Assembly (NCBI RefSeq): GCF_014692875.1 | Contig: NZ_CP061171.1 | Span: 1,426,001-1,490,000 of the forward strand | Reading direction: 5' to 3' | Length of the DNA stretch: 64,000 nucleotides | From: Pedobacter riviphilus | GTDB lineage: Bacteria > Bacteroidota > Bacteroidia > Sphingobacteriales > Sphingobacteriaceae | In this document: positions 44,120 to 55,500 of the stretch, piece by piece | Position numbering within the stretch: the first letter of the stretch is position 1 | Layout: each line of letters opens with the position of its first letter | Translations under genes and position numbers: made by a program | The notes under the pieces: model-generated | What the model saw: the letters and a program-made list of their open reading frames with translations, nothing else | Databases searched by the model: none | What the model was told of the DNA's origin: nothing

Positions 44120-46414
44120 ATGAGTATTTACGCAACCGCAAAAAAATCAGTAGCCTTCATCTTATTAAGCTTTGTTTCCGCTCAATTGCTGGCACAGCAG
44201 GCCAGATTGCAGCCATATGCACCGAGTGCTGCTGAAATGGCAGATGCTTATCAATTATCCGTGAAAATGGATACCGCATTGCGCAATATTCCAACCAATA
44301 ATGATATTATTCCTTTCTGGAAAAAAGATGGCACCGCATTTTGGTATAAAAAGAATCTTCCAGGTAGAACATGGGAATATTATTATGTAGATGCTGCATC
44401 AGGCAAACGTAAAGCTGCATTTGACAACGATAAACTGGCCGAAAATATAGAAAAGATAACGGGTAAAAAGCAGAATCCATTAAAACTTCAGTTTGCTGAA
44501 TTGTGTTTTGCTGATAAAGGGAATACGGCAAAACTAAAAATACAGGGGAACTGGTATCTGTTAAACCTGAACGATTATAGTTTAACCAATACAAACGATA
44601 CCAGTATTTACAGCTACAATGCCAAGAGGCCTTTACAGCAACGGAGATCGCGCTGGCAAGGAAACCGCGAATCAAGAAAATCGCCAGATGGCAAAAGTGA
44701 AGTCTTAATTCGGGGTGGTAACCTGTTTGTAATTGATTTAGCAACAAAGGCAGAAACCCAATTGAGCACTGATGGTAATACCGATAAACCTTATGGTGAA
44801 TTTGCATGGTCTCCTGATGGAAAAAATATTGTTGCTTATAAAATCGATCCGAAAGAAATTAAAAAAGTACATTATGTATTAAGCGCTGTTCCTGGTACTA
44901 CACGCGGTGAATTAAAATCGAGAGAATATATGCAGCCTGGTGATGACTTTACCGCTTATCAACCCTATGTTTTTAATATTGCGACAAAAACTGCCATTAA
45001 AGTAGATGCCGATCCGATTGATTTCTTTGGTGCACCAGAACTGCATTGGCGGGGCAATAACAGCAGGTATTATACTTACGAGAAAGTAGACCGCGGCCAT
45101 CAGCGTTTCAGGGTGATAGAAGTGGATGTTTTAACAGGAAAAACTAAAAATATTATTGATGAGAAAACCAAAACCTTCATTTACGAAAATCGCATTTATA
45201 CAAGATATTTATCGAAAACAAACGAAATATTATGGACGAGCGAGCAAGATGGCTGGCGACATCTTTATCTGGTGAATGCTTTAACCGGAAAGCAGCAGTT
45301 AATTACAAAAGGAAATTATGTAGTTCGGGATATTGATAGCGTAGATATCGTAAAACGTCAGGTTTGGTTCAGGGCGAATGGAATGTATGCTGATGAAGAT
45401 CCTTACTTTATTCATTATTACAGGATCGGGTTTGATGGAAAAGAGCTGGTAAACCTCACACCGGAAAAAGGCAACCATAACCTTAGCTTTTCGCCTGACC
45501 GTAAATACTATATTGATACCTACTCTCAGGTAAATGTACCACCCGTTACCGAGTTAAGGCTAACTGCGAACACTAAAAAAATAAGCGAAATAGAACATGG
45601 AAAAACAGATGCTTATCTGGCTACGGGTGTTAAACTGCCCGAAGTGTTTGTAGCCAAAGGAAGAGATGGTATAACTGATATTTGGGGCATTGTTTGTTTC
45701 CCTTCAAAAATGGATCCCAACAAAACTTATCCTGTTATCGAAAATATTTATGCAGGTCCTCATGATAGTTTTGTGCCTAAAAGTTTCTTACCGGCCAGTG
45801 AAATGCAGAGCATTGCCGAATTAGGCTTTATTGTGGTACAGATTGATGGAATGGGAACTGCCAACCGATCTAAAGCTTTTCATGATGTATGTTGGAAAAA
45901 CATAGCAGATGCCGGGTTTCCTGACAGGATATTGTGGATGAAGGCTATGGCGGTTAAATACCCCAATGCTGATATTTCTAAAGTAGGTATTTATGGCACT
46001 TCGGCAGGTGGGCAAAGCTCAACAGGTGCGCTGTTATTTCACCCAGAGTTTTATAAGGCCGCGGTTTCTGCCTGTGGTTGCCACGATAATCGTATCGACA
46101 AGCAGTGGTGGAATGAGCAATGGATGGGCTATCCGGTAGGACCGCATTATGGAGAACAGTCTAACATTACAAATGCAGGTAAATTGCAGGGTAATCTATT
46201 TTTAATTGTTGGCGAAGCAGATGAAAATGTGCCACCAGAATCGACCTATCGACTTGCCGATGCATTGATCAAAGCAAATAAAGATTTCGATATTTTAAGC
46301 ATTCCAGGTATGGGACACAGTGATGGAGGTATTTACGGACGTAGACGTAAACGCGATTTCTTTGTGAAACATTTACTAAATGCCGAACCGCCTAATCCGA
46401 ACCTTTCTAAATAG
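44120..46414 (+). CDS. S9-family prolyl peptidase (DPP-IV-like)
   Basis: This 764-residue exported serine peptidase has a signal peptide ending QLLAQQ, a beta-propeller of the DPPIV N-terminal type (about 95-500) and an alpha/beta hydrolase domain. The triad is S628 in GTSAGG, D701 in GEADENVPPES and H733 in GMGHSDGG. It would release dipeptides with Pro at the second position from the N-terminus. It follows the permease closely and fits use of proline-rich peptides. Confidence 0.92.
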   Translation: MSIYATAKKSVAFILLSFVSAQLLAQQARLQPYAPSAAEMADAYQLSVKMDTALRNIPTNNDIIPFWKKDGTAFWYKKNLPGRTWEYYYVDAASGKRKAAFDNDKLAENIEKITGKKQNPLKLQFAELCFADKGNTAKLKIQGNWYLLNLNDYSLTNTNDTSIYSYNAKRPLQQRRSRWQGNRESRKSPDGKSEVLIRGGNLFVIDLATKAETQLSTDGNTDKPYGEFAWSPDGKNIVAYKIDPKEIKKVHYVLSAVPGTTRGELKSREYMQPGDDFTAYQPYVFNIATKTAIKVDADPIDFFGAPELHWRGNNSRYYTYEKVDRGHQRFRVIEVDVLTGKTKNIIDEKTKTFIYENRIYTRYLSKTNEILWTSEQDGWRHLYLVNALTGKQQLITKGNYVVRDIDSVDIVKRQVWFRANGMYADEDPYFIHYYRIGFDGKELVNLTPEKGNHNLSFSPDRKYYIDTYSQVNVPPVTELRLTANTKKISEIEHGKTDAYLATGVKLPEVFVAKGRDGITDIWGIVCFPSKMDPNKTYPVIENIYAGPHDSFVPKSFLPASEMQSIAELGFIVVQIDGMGTANRSKAFHDVCWKNIADAGFPDRILWMKAMAVKYPNADISKVGIYGTSAGGQSSTGALLFHPEFYKAAVSACGCHDNRIDKQWWNEQWMGYPVGPHYGEQSNITNAGKLQGNLFLIVGEADENVPPESTYRLADALIKANKDFDILSIPGMGHSDGGIYGRRRKRDFFVKHLLNAEPPNPNLSK

Positions 46415-46429
46415 ATTGATTGGTTATTG

Positions 46430-46530
46430 GACATTAGTTTACCAGTCATTGGTTCATTAGTAAATTGTAAACGGTTTACTGGAAACTGCCAATTGCAAAT
46501 TGTCAACTGGTTCATGAGTATATTCAAAAT
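46430..46530. repeat. Degenerate CAATTG/AACTG-type low-complexity stretch
   Basis: The segment contains a run of near repeats (TTGGTTATTGG, CATTGGTTCATTAG, AACTGCCAATTGCAAATTGTCAACTGG, quoted in pieces). Such drifting short repeats are non-coding, and a TTG-started frame through it would give a spurious leader for the NIPSNAP gene. Confidence 0.5.
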
Positions 46531-46588
46531 TCAATCATTAAAAAATAAATTGTTACTTTGGTACATTGCACTAAAACATCCTTTAACC

Positions 46589-47374
46589 ATGTTACCAAAA
46601 ATTAAAATATTCTGTCTGTTTTTACTTGTATTATTATCTAGCACATTTGCTGCTCATGCATCGATAGATTTCTACCAGATCAAAATTTACCACTTAAAAA
46701 CCGATGCTCAAGAAAAAACAGTAGATGATTATTTGCAGAAAGCATATTTACCCGCATTACACCGCAGTGGAATTGCGAAAGTAGGCGTGTTTAAACCAGT
46801 TGTAACTGATCAGGCTTTAGTTACAGAAAAACTGATTTATGTATTTATTCCAATAAAATCATTTAACGGAATTTTGGAACTGGATAAAAAGTTAGCAAAA
46901 GACAAACAATACGCAGCTGATGGTAAAATTTATCTGGATGCAGTTTATACAGATGTTCCTTTCGAACGGTTAGAAACCATTGTGTTAAAAGCCTTTGAAG
47001 ATGCACCCCATTTTATGCTGCCTAATCTAAAATCGCCGATGAAAGAGCGGGTGTACGAATTAAGAAGCTACGAAGCCCCCACAGAGAAATATTTTCAGAA
47101 TAAAGTTCAAATGTTTAATAAAGGCAATGAAATCGGTTTATTTAAAAGGTTAAATTTTAATGCCGTATTTTATGGCGAAGTAATCGCTGGTAGTCGCATG
47201 CCTAATCTCATGTATTTAACCACTTTCGAGAATAAAATAGATAGAGATGCGCACTGGAAGGCATTCTCGGCAGATGATTATTGGAAGAAATTATCGGCAA
47301 TGCCAGAATATCAGCATAATGTTTCTAAAAACGATACTAAATTTGTTTACCCGACAGACTATTCTGATTTTTAG
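46589..47374 (+). CDS. Exported NIPSNAP-family protein
   Basis: This 261-residue protein has a signal peptide (MLPKIKIFCLFLLVLLSSTF, ending HASID) and two dimeric alpha/beta-barrel halves. The second (about 148-261) begins VYELRSYEAPTEKYFQNKVQMF and matches the NIPSNAP domain. The ATG at 46589 gives the signal peptide; the longer TTG-started reading from 46427 runs through low-complexity DNA and is rejected. Function is unknown; the family is often found beside catabolic genes. It is the last plus-strand gene of the peptide/hydroxyproline island. Confidence 0.85.
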   Translation: MLPKIKIFCLFLLVLLSSTFAAHASIDFYQIKIYHLKTDAQEKTVDDYLQKAYLPALHRSGIAKVGVFKPVVTDQALVTEKLIYVFIPIKSFNGILELDKKLAKDKQYAADGKIYLDAVYTDVPFERLETIVLKAFEDAPHFMLPNLKSPMKERVYELRSYEAPTEKYFQNKVQMFNKGNEIGLFKRLNFNAVFYGEVIAGSRMPNLMYLTTFENKIDRDAHWKAFSADDYWKKLSAMPEYQHNVSKNDTKFVYPTDYSDF

Positions 47375-47560
47375 GAGTATAAAAGCTTAAAGTAAAAAGG
47401 CAAATAAATTCCGTGCAAGCCCGCGCTTCTGTAGAAGAAACTAGCAAATAGATTCTGAAATAAATTCAGAATAACACATCTTCTTCGACTTTGGGTAAAA
47501 CCTTAATATTCTTAATTTCTAAATGGTAGAAAGGTAAAGCAGCTATCATTAGTGAGCCAC

Positions 47561-47959
47561 TCACAAAAGCATTTCTTTGTTTTTATGTTCAGCCAGGATC
47601 AACTCATTTACCATGTCTTCAAACTTTTTAAAATCGAAGGGTTTAAATAGAAAATAGTTGTTTTTATCAAAGGCATCTATAGCCTTATTATCATGGGCAC
47701 TTATAAAAACAACAAATTTTACACTGTTTCGAAGCATTCTGGCTAAATCAATTCCTGATATTTCCATTTGGACATTTAAAAAGAGAAAATCAATTTTTCT
47801 GTAAGTCCAAAAGGCAGCCATGGCATCTATTGTATCCGTAAAACTTCCTTTAAGTTGGAGCTTGTCTATTTTGGAAATAAAGTGTTCAAGTGTTTTTATA
47901 CTCGTTTGGCTGTCATCTATAATTACACAGCTATAAGGTTGCAATGTTGGGGAATTCAT
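47561..47959 (-). CDS. Single-domain receiver-like protein lacking the phosphoacceptor Asp
   Basis: This 132-residue protein has the fold pattern of a CheY-like receiver: CVIIDDSQ with D15/D16, a Ser at the Thr position in VVFISAHD and the Lys in FLFKPFD (K106). The phosphoacceptor position reads FLFLNVQM, with Asn at residue 62 instead of Asp. It cannot be phosphorylated in the usual way and may be a pseudo-receiver working by protein contact. There is no output domain. It stands alone, opposite to its neighbours. The lone receiver at 21533 keeps its Asp. Confidence 0.8.
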   Translation of the reverse strand: MNSPTLQPYSCVIIDDSQTSIKTLEHFISKIDKLQLKGSFTDTIDAMAAFWTYRKIDFLFLNVQMEISGIDLARMLRNSVKFVVFISAHDNKAIDAFDKNNYFLFKPFDFKKFEDMVNELILAEHKNKEMLL

Positions 47960-48416
47960 TTAATCGGCAATTTTACAAACACTTACAAAATGCTTGCCAT
48001 TCGATCCTTTTTTAACGTTTGTAATGCAAAAATGCTTTGTTTAAAATATAACTAATCAATGTTTTATGGTCAAGTAGTACTAAAAATAAACTATTTGTGC
48101 ACTTTGTATTTTTTTTGATAGTATAGGCCAAACCGTTCTATATAAAGCTATGGCTAAAATACTTCAATGCTTTTGTTTGTTAGTTATTGGTTCTTAATAA
48201 TTGGATATTGATCCTTCTAAGCCTTAATGCCTTTAACTCCTTAATCCCAGAAAAACATCACTCTATTTCCGGTAAAAAATTAGATAGGCAAACGATTGCG
48301 CGGTTTTTGTCTGCAAAAACGCACTGGTTACTTTAATGTGTTTGTTAACTTTATCCCACAGCAAACTACTGTTTAGCTAGTTCAACATATAAACACATAA
48401 CCAAATCAAACTTTTA
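47960..48416. other. Intergenic region upstream of the GH31 gene
   Basis: It carries the divergent promoters of the pseudo-receiver and GH31 genes. A hairpin GTTTTTG/CAAAAAC lies at 48303-48320, and a low-complexity TTATTGG/TTGGATATTG stretch near 48180-48212. No exact -7 box or coding frame was seen. Confidence 0.4.
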
Positions 48417-51400
48417 ATGACACCGCATTATTTTTTTAAAAACTTTAAAATAGTCAGTGCTAAAAATCAACCTAAAAGCGTTGTGTTAGCATTTGCATTT
48501 TTTTTAGTTGCCGCTCCGTTTTTTGTTTCTGCCCAGGCAGCTGCTCAGAAAGCCGATCAGGTAGCACAAAAGATTACCAAAGTGCTTAGCGCAACAAAGA
48601 TTAATACCACTACAATAGAATTATTGCTTTCTGATAACCAGCGTTTAACCTTAGATTTTTATGGCGATCATATTTTCCGCCTTTTCGAGGATCCTACGGG
48701 AGGCTTCATTCGCGATCCGGAAGCAAAACCAGAAGCTAAAATTTTAGTAGAAAATCCACGTAAACCTGTTTCAAAATTAGATATTAAAGATGAACATAAT
48801 CAACTATTCATATCTACAGGTAAAATCACCGTTCTTATCGATAAAAATACTTCGCTGATCAAAATTATCAACCTTGCTACACAGGCGGTGGTTTTAGAAG
48901 AATTAGCACCGATTCAATTCGAGAAAGGAAAAGTAACCCTTAGTTTAAAAGAAAATCCACAGGAATATTTTTACGGTGGTGGGGTACAGAATGGCCGTTT
49001 CTCACATAAGGGAAGAAATATTTCCATCGAAAACCAAAACTCCTGGACAGATGGGGGGTAGCCTCGCCCACACCTTTTTATTGGTCTACTAATGGTTATG
49101 CTGTAATGTGGTATACCTTCAGCAAAGGAAATTACAATTTTGGTGCTAAAGAAAAAGGATTAGTAAAACTGACACACGAAACCGATTATCTGGACGCTTT
49201 TTTTATGGTTAATGATGGAGCAGCACCTTTATTGAACGATTTTTACCAATTAACCGGAAATCCGATTTTATTGCCAAAATTTGGTTTCTATCAAGGACAT
49301 TTAAACGCCTATAACCGCGATTTTTGGAAAGAAGACGAAAAAGGAACCTTGTTTGAAGATGGTAAACGTTACAAAGAAAGTCAGAAAGATAATGGCGGCA
49401 TAAAAGAATCGCTTAACGGTGAAAAAAACAATTATCAATTTTCAGCGCGTGCCGTGATTGATCGTTATAAAAAACACGATATGCCTTTGGGCTGGGTACT
49501 TCCAAATGATGGTTATGGTGCAGGTTATGGCCAAACCGAAACATTAGATGGCAACATTCAAAATCTAAAGAGTTTTGGCGATTATGCTCGTAAAAATGGG
49601 GTAGAAATTGGCTTGTGGACACAGTCTGATCTTCATCCGAAACCAGAAGTAAGCCCGTTATTACAGCGCGACATTATTAAGGAAGCCCGGGATGCAGGTG
49701 TTAGGGTATTAAAAACCGATGTAGCATGGGTTGGTGCCGGTTATTCGTTTGGGTTAAATGGCGTTGCCGATGTAGCACAGATTATGCCTTATTATGGCAA
49801 TAACAGTCGTCCGTTCATCATATCATTAGATGGCTGGGCTGGTACACAGCGTTATGCCGGTATTTGGTCAGGTGATCAAACCGGTGGCGTTTGGGAATAT
49901 ATCCGTTTCCATATTCCTACTTATTTAGGCGCTGGTTTATCCGGTCAACCCAATATTACTTCCGATATGGATGGTATTTTTGGCGGTAAAAATCTAACCG
50001 TTAATACCCGCGATTTTCAATGGAAAACCTTTACACCAATGGAATTAAATATGGACGGTTGGGGAGCTAACGAAAAATATCCACACGCACTGGGCGAACC
50101 TGTAGCTTCGATTAACCGCAATTATTTAAAACTGAAATCGGAGTTGATTCCATATACTTATAGCATAGCCAGAGAAGCAGTTACCGGATTGCCCATTATC
50201 AGGGCGATGTTTCTGGAATATCCAAATGCCTATACCAAAGGTATTTCTACACAATATCAATACCTGTACGGACCTTCTTTCTTAGTGGCGCCAATTTATC
50301 AGGCAACTAAATCAGACGAAAAAGGTAACGATATCCGTAATGGTATTTATTTGCCGGAGGGAACATGGATTGATTATTTCACCGGAGAAAAATATACTGG
50401 AAACAGCATTCTGAATAGTTTTGACTCGCCATTATGGAAACTGCCAGTTTTTGTGAAAAATGGTGCGATTATCCCAATGACGAATCCAAATAACAATGTT
50501 GCTGAAATTAATAAAGCAAACCGTATCTATGAATTATATCCTTTTGGAAAAACATCATTTAATGAATATGATGATGACGGCACAACAGAGGCTTATAAAT
50601 TAGGAAAAGGCGCTTCTACTTTAATTGAATCAGCACTAGATGAGAAGAACAATGCTTTGGTTACCATTCATCCTGCAAAGGGTGATTTTGATGGTTTTGT
50701 GAAAGAAAAAACAACTGAATTTGTAATCAACCTTAGCGAAAAACCAAAAAGGTTAACAGCAAAAGTTGGCAGTAATAAAGTGAAATTGACAGAAGTAAGC
50801 TCAAAAGACGAGTTTTTAAAACGGTCTGACGTTTATTTCTATGATGCCGCACCAAATTTAAACCGTTTTGCTACAAAAGGAAGCGAGTTTGAAAAAGTGG
50901 CAATGGTTAAAAACCCTCAATTGCTGGTTAAACTTCAATCTACCAATATTACCGTTAATCCAATTACACTTAGTATAAACGGATTTAAATTCGAGCCTGT
51001 AGATAAACAACGTTTGTTAACAGGGAAATTATCGGCGCCAGTGAATGCTCGGGTAAATGATAAAAACAGAGAAGCTTATACGCTTACTCCAAGCTGGAGT
51101 AAAGTGAGCAATGCAGATTTTTATGAGATAGATTTTAACGATATGCATTATACCACCATCCGCGATACCGCTTTATTATTTGATGGCTTATTGGCCGAAA
51201 CGGCTTACACATTTAAATTGCGTGCTGTAAACAAAGATGGTTTCTCAGATTGGACCGAGATTAAAGCAACAACCAAATCTAATCCGCTTGAATTTGCCAT
51301 TCAGGGTATAACAGCCGAAACTACTGCCGAAAACCAGGGTGGCTCTGGTATTGCCGATCTATTCGATTTTGATGAAGGCAATATGTGGCACACCAAATGG

Positions 51401-52306
51401 GGTGCTAAAGCAATTCCGTTTGATATGGTTATAGACCTTAAAACCATTAACCAGCTTGATAAATTCCATTACCTGCCGCGCAATGGAAGGGGAAATGGCA
51501 ACTTGCTTAAAGGAACTGTATTTTACAGTAACAACAAAGAAAGCTGGACTACAGCAGGCACCTTCGAATGGGCTAACAGTGGTGATGTTAAAATATTCAA
51601 TTTCAATGGTCACCCGAGTGCCCGTTACATCAAAATTGCTGTCGCCGATGGTGTAGGAGGTTTTGGATCAGGTAGAGAGCTATACGTATTTAAGGTGCCT
51701 GGAACGGAAAGTTATCTTCCGGGCGATATCAATAATGACCGTTTAATTGATAAGAACGATTTAACCTCATACATCAATTATACTGGTTTAAGAAAGGGTG
51801 ATGCCGATTTTGAAGGTTATATCAGCAATGGTGATATCAATAAAAATGACCTGATTGATGCTTACGATGTTTCTGTTGTAGCTACACAGCTTGAAGGAGG
51901 GGTAAGTAGCGCTAAAACTGATAAAGTTGCGGGTAAACTAGAAATCAGTACGGCTAAACAAACTTACAACAAAGACGAAATTGTAGAAATTAAAGTAAAA
52001 GGAATAAACCTGAAAGCAGTAAATGCTTTAAGTTTTGCGCTGCCATATAATGCACAGGATTATGATTTTGTAAGCGTTCTGCCTTTAAATACGAAACAGA
52101 TGGATAATTTGACCAACGATCGCCTGCACACCAATGGCGCTAAGGTTTTGTATCCAACCTTTGTAAACGTAGGTAACAAAGATGCTTTAAACGAAACTAC
52201 GGATCTGTTTATCCTGAAACTAAAAGCAAAACGTAAAGTACAATTTGGACTTAAGGTTAGTGAAGGCCTGTTGGTAGATAAAAATCTTAATTCTGTTAGA
52301 TTTTAA
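48417..52306 (+). pseudogene. Modular GH31 glycoside hydrolase with dockerin- and cohesin-like C-terminus, frameshifted
   Basis: The gene starts at ATG 48417 with a signal peptide to about residue 40. The frame is lost at 49051-49059, where GAT is followed by six G and TAG. A seventh G restores TDGGVASPTPFYWSTNGYAV and a 1296-residue protein. Domains in order are an N-terminal galactose-mutarotase-like domain, the GH31 barrel (nucleophile in VLKTDVAW, acid/base Asp in WSGDQTGG), a DUF5110-like beta domain and a fibronectin-III-like domain. Then come a discoidin (F5/8C) domain, a pair of EF-hand-like dockerin repeats (LPGDINNDRLIDKNDL and NGDINKNDLIDAYDV) and a cohesin-like beta domain. It should cleave alpha-glycosides outside the cell. 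The exact substrate is unknown. Confidence 0.85.
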
Positions 52307-52328
52307 ACAAGTTAATATGAACAACGCG

Positions 52329-52365
52329 AATGCGGGGCTGATTTTTTATCAGTCTCGCATTTTTT
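52329..52365 (+). terminator. Terminator of the GH31 gene
   Basis: AATGCGGGGCTGAT pairs with ATCAGTCTCGCATT using G-T pairs around a five-T loop and is followed by a T run. Confidence 0.8.
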
Positions 52366-52504
52366 GTTTCTGATGTGCATCTTTTTCGAATAAGAGGCCT
52401 TGTGGATTGATATGTTTGGATAAAACAATAGTTTAACAAATTGTATATTTACACCCGCTAAACTAATTTTTTATTCGGCTATCCCCATCGGCTTGCCCCT
52501 TATT

Positions 52505-55500
52505 ATGCGATTTATTAAAGCATTTGGTTTTATTGTGCAATTCTGGCTGTTCTTTAACAGCGTTAATGCGCAAGTTGTAGGTAAAACCGCTATTCCAGAA
52601 CATTATGTGCTTAAAACATATGGTATTAACGATGGCCTTCCATCTAAAAATACAACGGTTGCTTTAAAAGATAAAAGAGGTTTTGTATGGATAGGTACAG
52701 AAAATGGGCTTTGTAAGTACGATGGATATTCCTTTAAAGTTTATGTAAATATTGCTGGCGATAGCACCTCTTTAACCAATAACTACATCAATGCTATGGC
52801 AGAAGATAGCGATGGGGCCTTTTGGGTGGGAACCATGAATGGTTTAAACAGGTTTGACCCGGTTACTGAAAAATTTGAACGTTTTTACCATAAAGAAAAC
52901 GACAGAACTTCGCTAAGCAATAACAAAGTATGGTCTATACTGATCGATAAAACAAATAAATTGTGGGTAGGTACCGATGATGGATTTAACCTTTTTAACA
53001 AAAAATCGAAGACTTTTAAGGTTTATCAACCTGATGCAAAAAATCAGTATGCCATTAAAGGAAAATCGGTTAATGCTATTGCAGAGGATGCATCTGGTAA
53101 TTTATGGTTGGGTAATTGGAGTAAGGGACTGAATAAATTCGATCAAAAAACAAAGCGTTTTACCAATTACGTACAAAAGGAAATTGCCAATCAAAAAAAT
53201 CCAAACGATATCTGGACCCTATGCATTGATCGCGATGGCATGATATGGATTGGATGCTATTGGAAAGGTGATCTGTTCCGCTTTGATCCGAATAGTGAAA
53301 TGTTTACTACCTACGCAAGCGGAGGGACAGGTAACGCTTCTGTATTTAATGTTTTAAGCTTAGGTGCCGAAAAACTATTGGTAGGTGGCAGCGCTGGAAT
53401 ATTCTGGGTAAACACAAAGCTAAATAAATGGCAAAAAATAGATGAGCTCGAATTTTTTGCCAACGGAGGTTTATACCGCGATAAGACCGGAATGATATGG
53501 CTCTGCGGTAAAAATGGCCTCAGCAAAATTGATTTTAACCAATATAAATTTAATTTTATTTCACTTCCATTCGGACAGACGGAAATCAAATCGATGATTA
53601 GTGATGGTGACAATTTTTGGCTAGGAACCAATAAGGGCCTTTATAAGTATAATACGAATAATCGCTCTATTACCAGACTTTCGCACTCCAATAACTCAAA
53701 CAGTTTATCCAGTAACGACATTATTAACTTATCTGCTGATTTAAAGGGCCGATTATGGGTAATGAGCGAGAATGGATTTGACTGGTACAACGAAAAGGAG
53801 AATAAGTTTATACATCATCACCACCGTTCGGCGCTTGGTAGTTTTTTTAACGAAGATGTTTTTAGAGATCTGATAGAGGTAAACGATGGCGAATATTATT
53901 TAGCTACAGATGCAGGCTTAAAAATCTATAACGATAAAACCAAGACTTATACGCATTACTATAATGATCCTAAAAATTTGGGCTCACTAAGTAATAACCA
54001 TTTATATTGCCTTTTGAAAGATGCGCAAGGCAATATCTGGATAGGAACGTACGGTAGCGGTCTAAGCCGTTTTAATCCTAAAACCAAAAAGTTCAGCAAT
54101 TACATGATCAATAATTCTAAAACGGGTGGTATTAGCAATAACATTGTTAACAGTCTTTACTTGGATTCGCACCAAAATGTTTGGATCTGCACCCGCGATG
54201 GATTGAATAAATACGTAGCTAAAACAAATACTTTCGAAATATATTCAAAACAAAATGGTTTTGCGAGCAATGTTTTTACCGATCTGGTAGAAGATAATAG
54301 TGGCAAGCTATGGGTAACTACCGAGCAAGGTATTTCACTTTTCGATCCTGTAACCAAATCTGTAAGAAATTATGATGAAAAGGATGGTGTTTATGCCAAT
54401 GCTGCCATCTGTAAAAATAAAAAAGGAGAAATTTATCTGGCAGGCAATAAAGGCCTGGTTTACTTTAATCCACAACAACTTAAATACAATAAAGAAGCCC
54501 CTGCAGTTTACTTTTCTGATTTTTCGGTTTTTAATAAACTGATCCTTCCTGGCAAAGATTCTCCTTTAAAATTGCCTATTTATATGACGAAAAGCATCAC
54601 CTTGCCTTACGATCAGAGTGTGCTTTCTTTTGGTTTTGTTGCCCTGAATTATACACTTTCAGAAAAAAACCAGTATGCTTATTTCCTCGAAGGTTTCGAT
54701 AAAAAATGGAATTATAGTGGCAGCGAACATAAAGTTACCTATACCAATTTAAACCCTGGTAAATACATCTTAAGGGTAAGAGCATCAAACAACGATGGCG
54801 TTTGGAATATGGAAGGAAATTCGCTGCAAATCATAATTACGCCACCTTGGTACCGCACCTGGTGGGCTTTTTGTTTTTATGGTTTGGCTTTCTTTGGTGT
54901 TGTGTACGCCTATCTTAAATATCGTGAGCACCAGTCTAACTTAAAATTTCAGATTAAACTGGCCCATATAGAAAGCGAAAAAGAAAAAGAGCTTAGTGAG
55001 AAGAAACTGTCGTTTTTTACCAACGTATCGCACGAGTTCCGTACACCGCTTACCTTAATTATCAATCCGGTTAAAGAGCTTTTGTATAAGAATGATAATA
55101 ATGTTGATACTACTGATTTAAATATTGTATACAGGAATGCCAAGCGGCTTTTAAGTTTGGTAGATCAGTTGTTGTTGTTTAGAAAAGCAGATACTTATGG
55201 CGAAAAGTTAAAAGTAGCACCGATAAATCTGGTGAGTTTGTGCAAAGAGGTATTCCTTTGCTTTATACACCAGGCCCGGTCAAAAAATATAACGCTCGAA
55301 TTTAGCTGTACCGATGAGGTGATTGCTTTTTATGCCGATCGGGAAAAAATTGAAATCGTATTTTTTAACCTGCTTTCTAATGCCATAAAATTTACGCCAG
55401 AAGGTGGTCGTGTTAAGATGCTTGTAGATAACAGCAAGGAAAATGTAATCATTAGTATCGAAGATTCAGGCTGTGGTATCACCGATATGGCAGGAGAAAA

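Noticed and set aside
44307..44807. 166-residue antisense frame in the S9 peptidase gene
   Set aside because: It is a shadow of the peptidase frame with no ribosome site or family resemblance.
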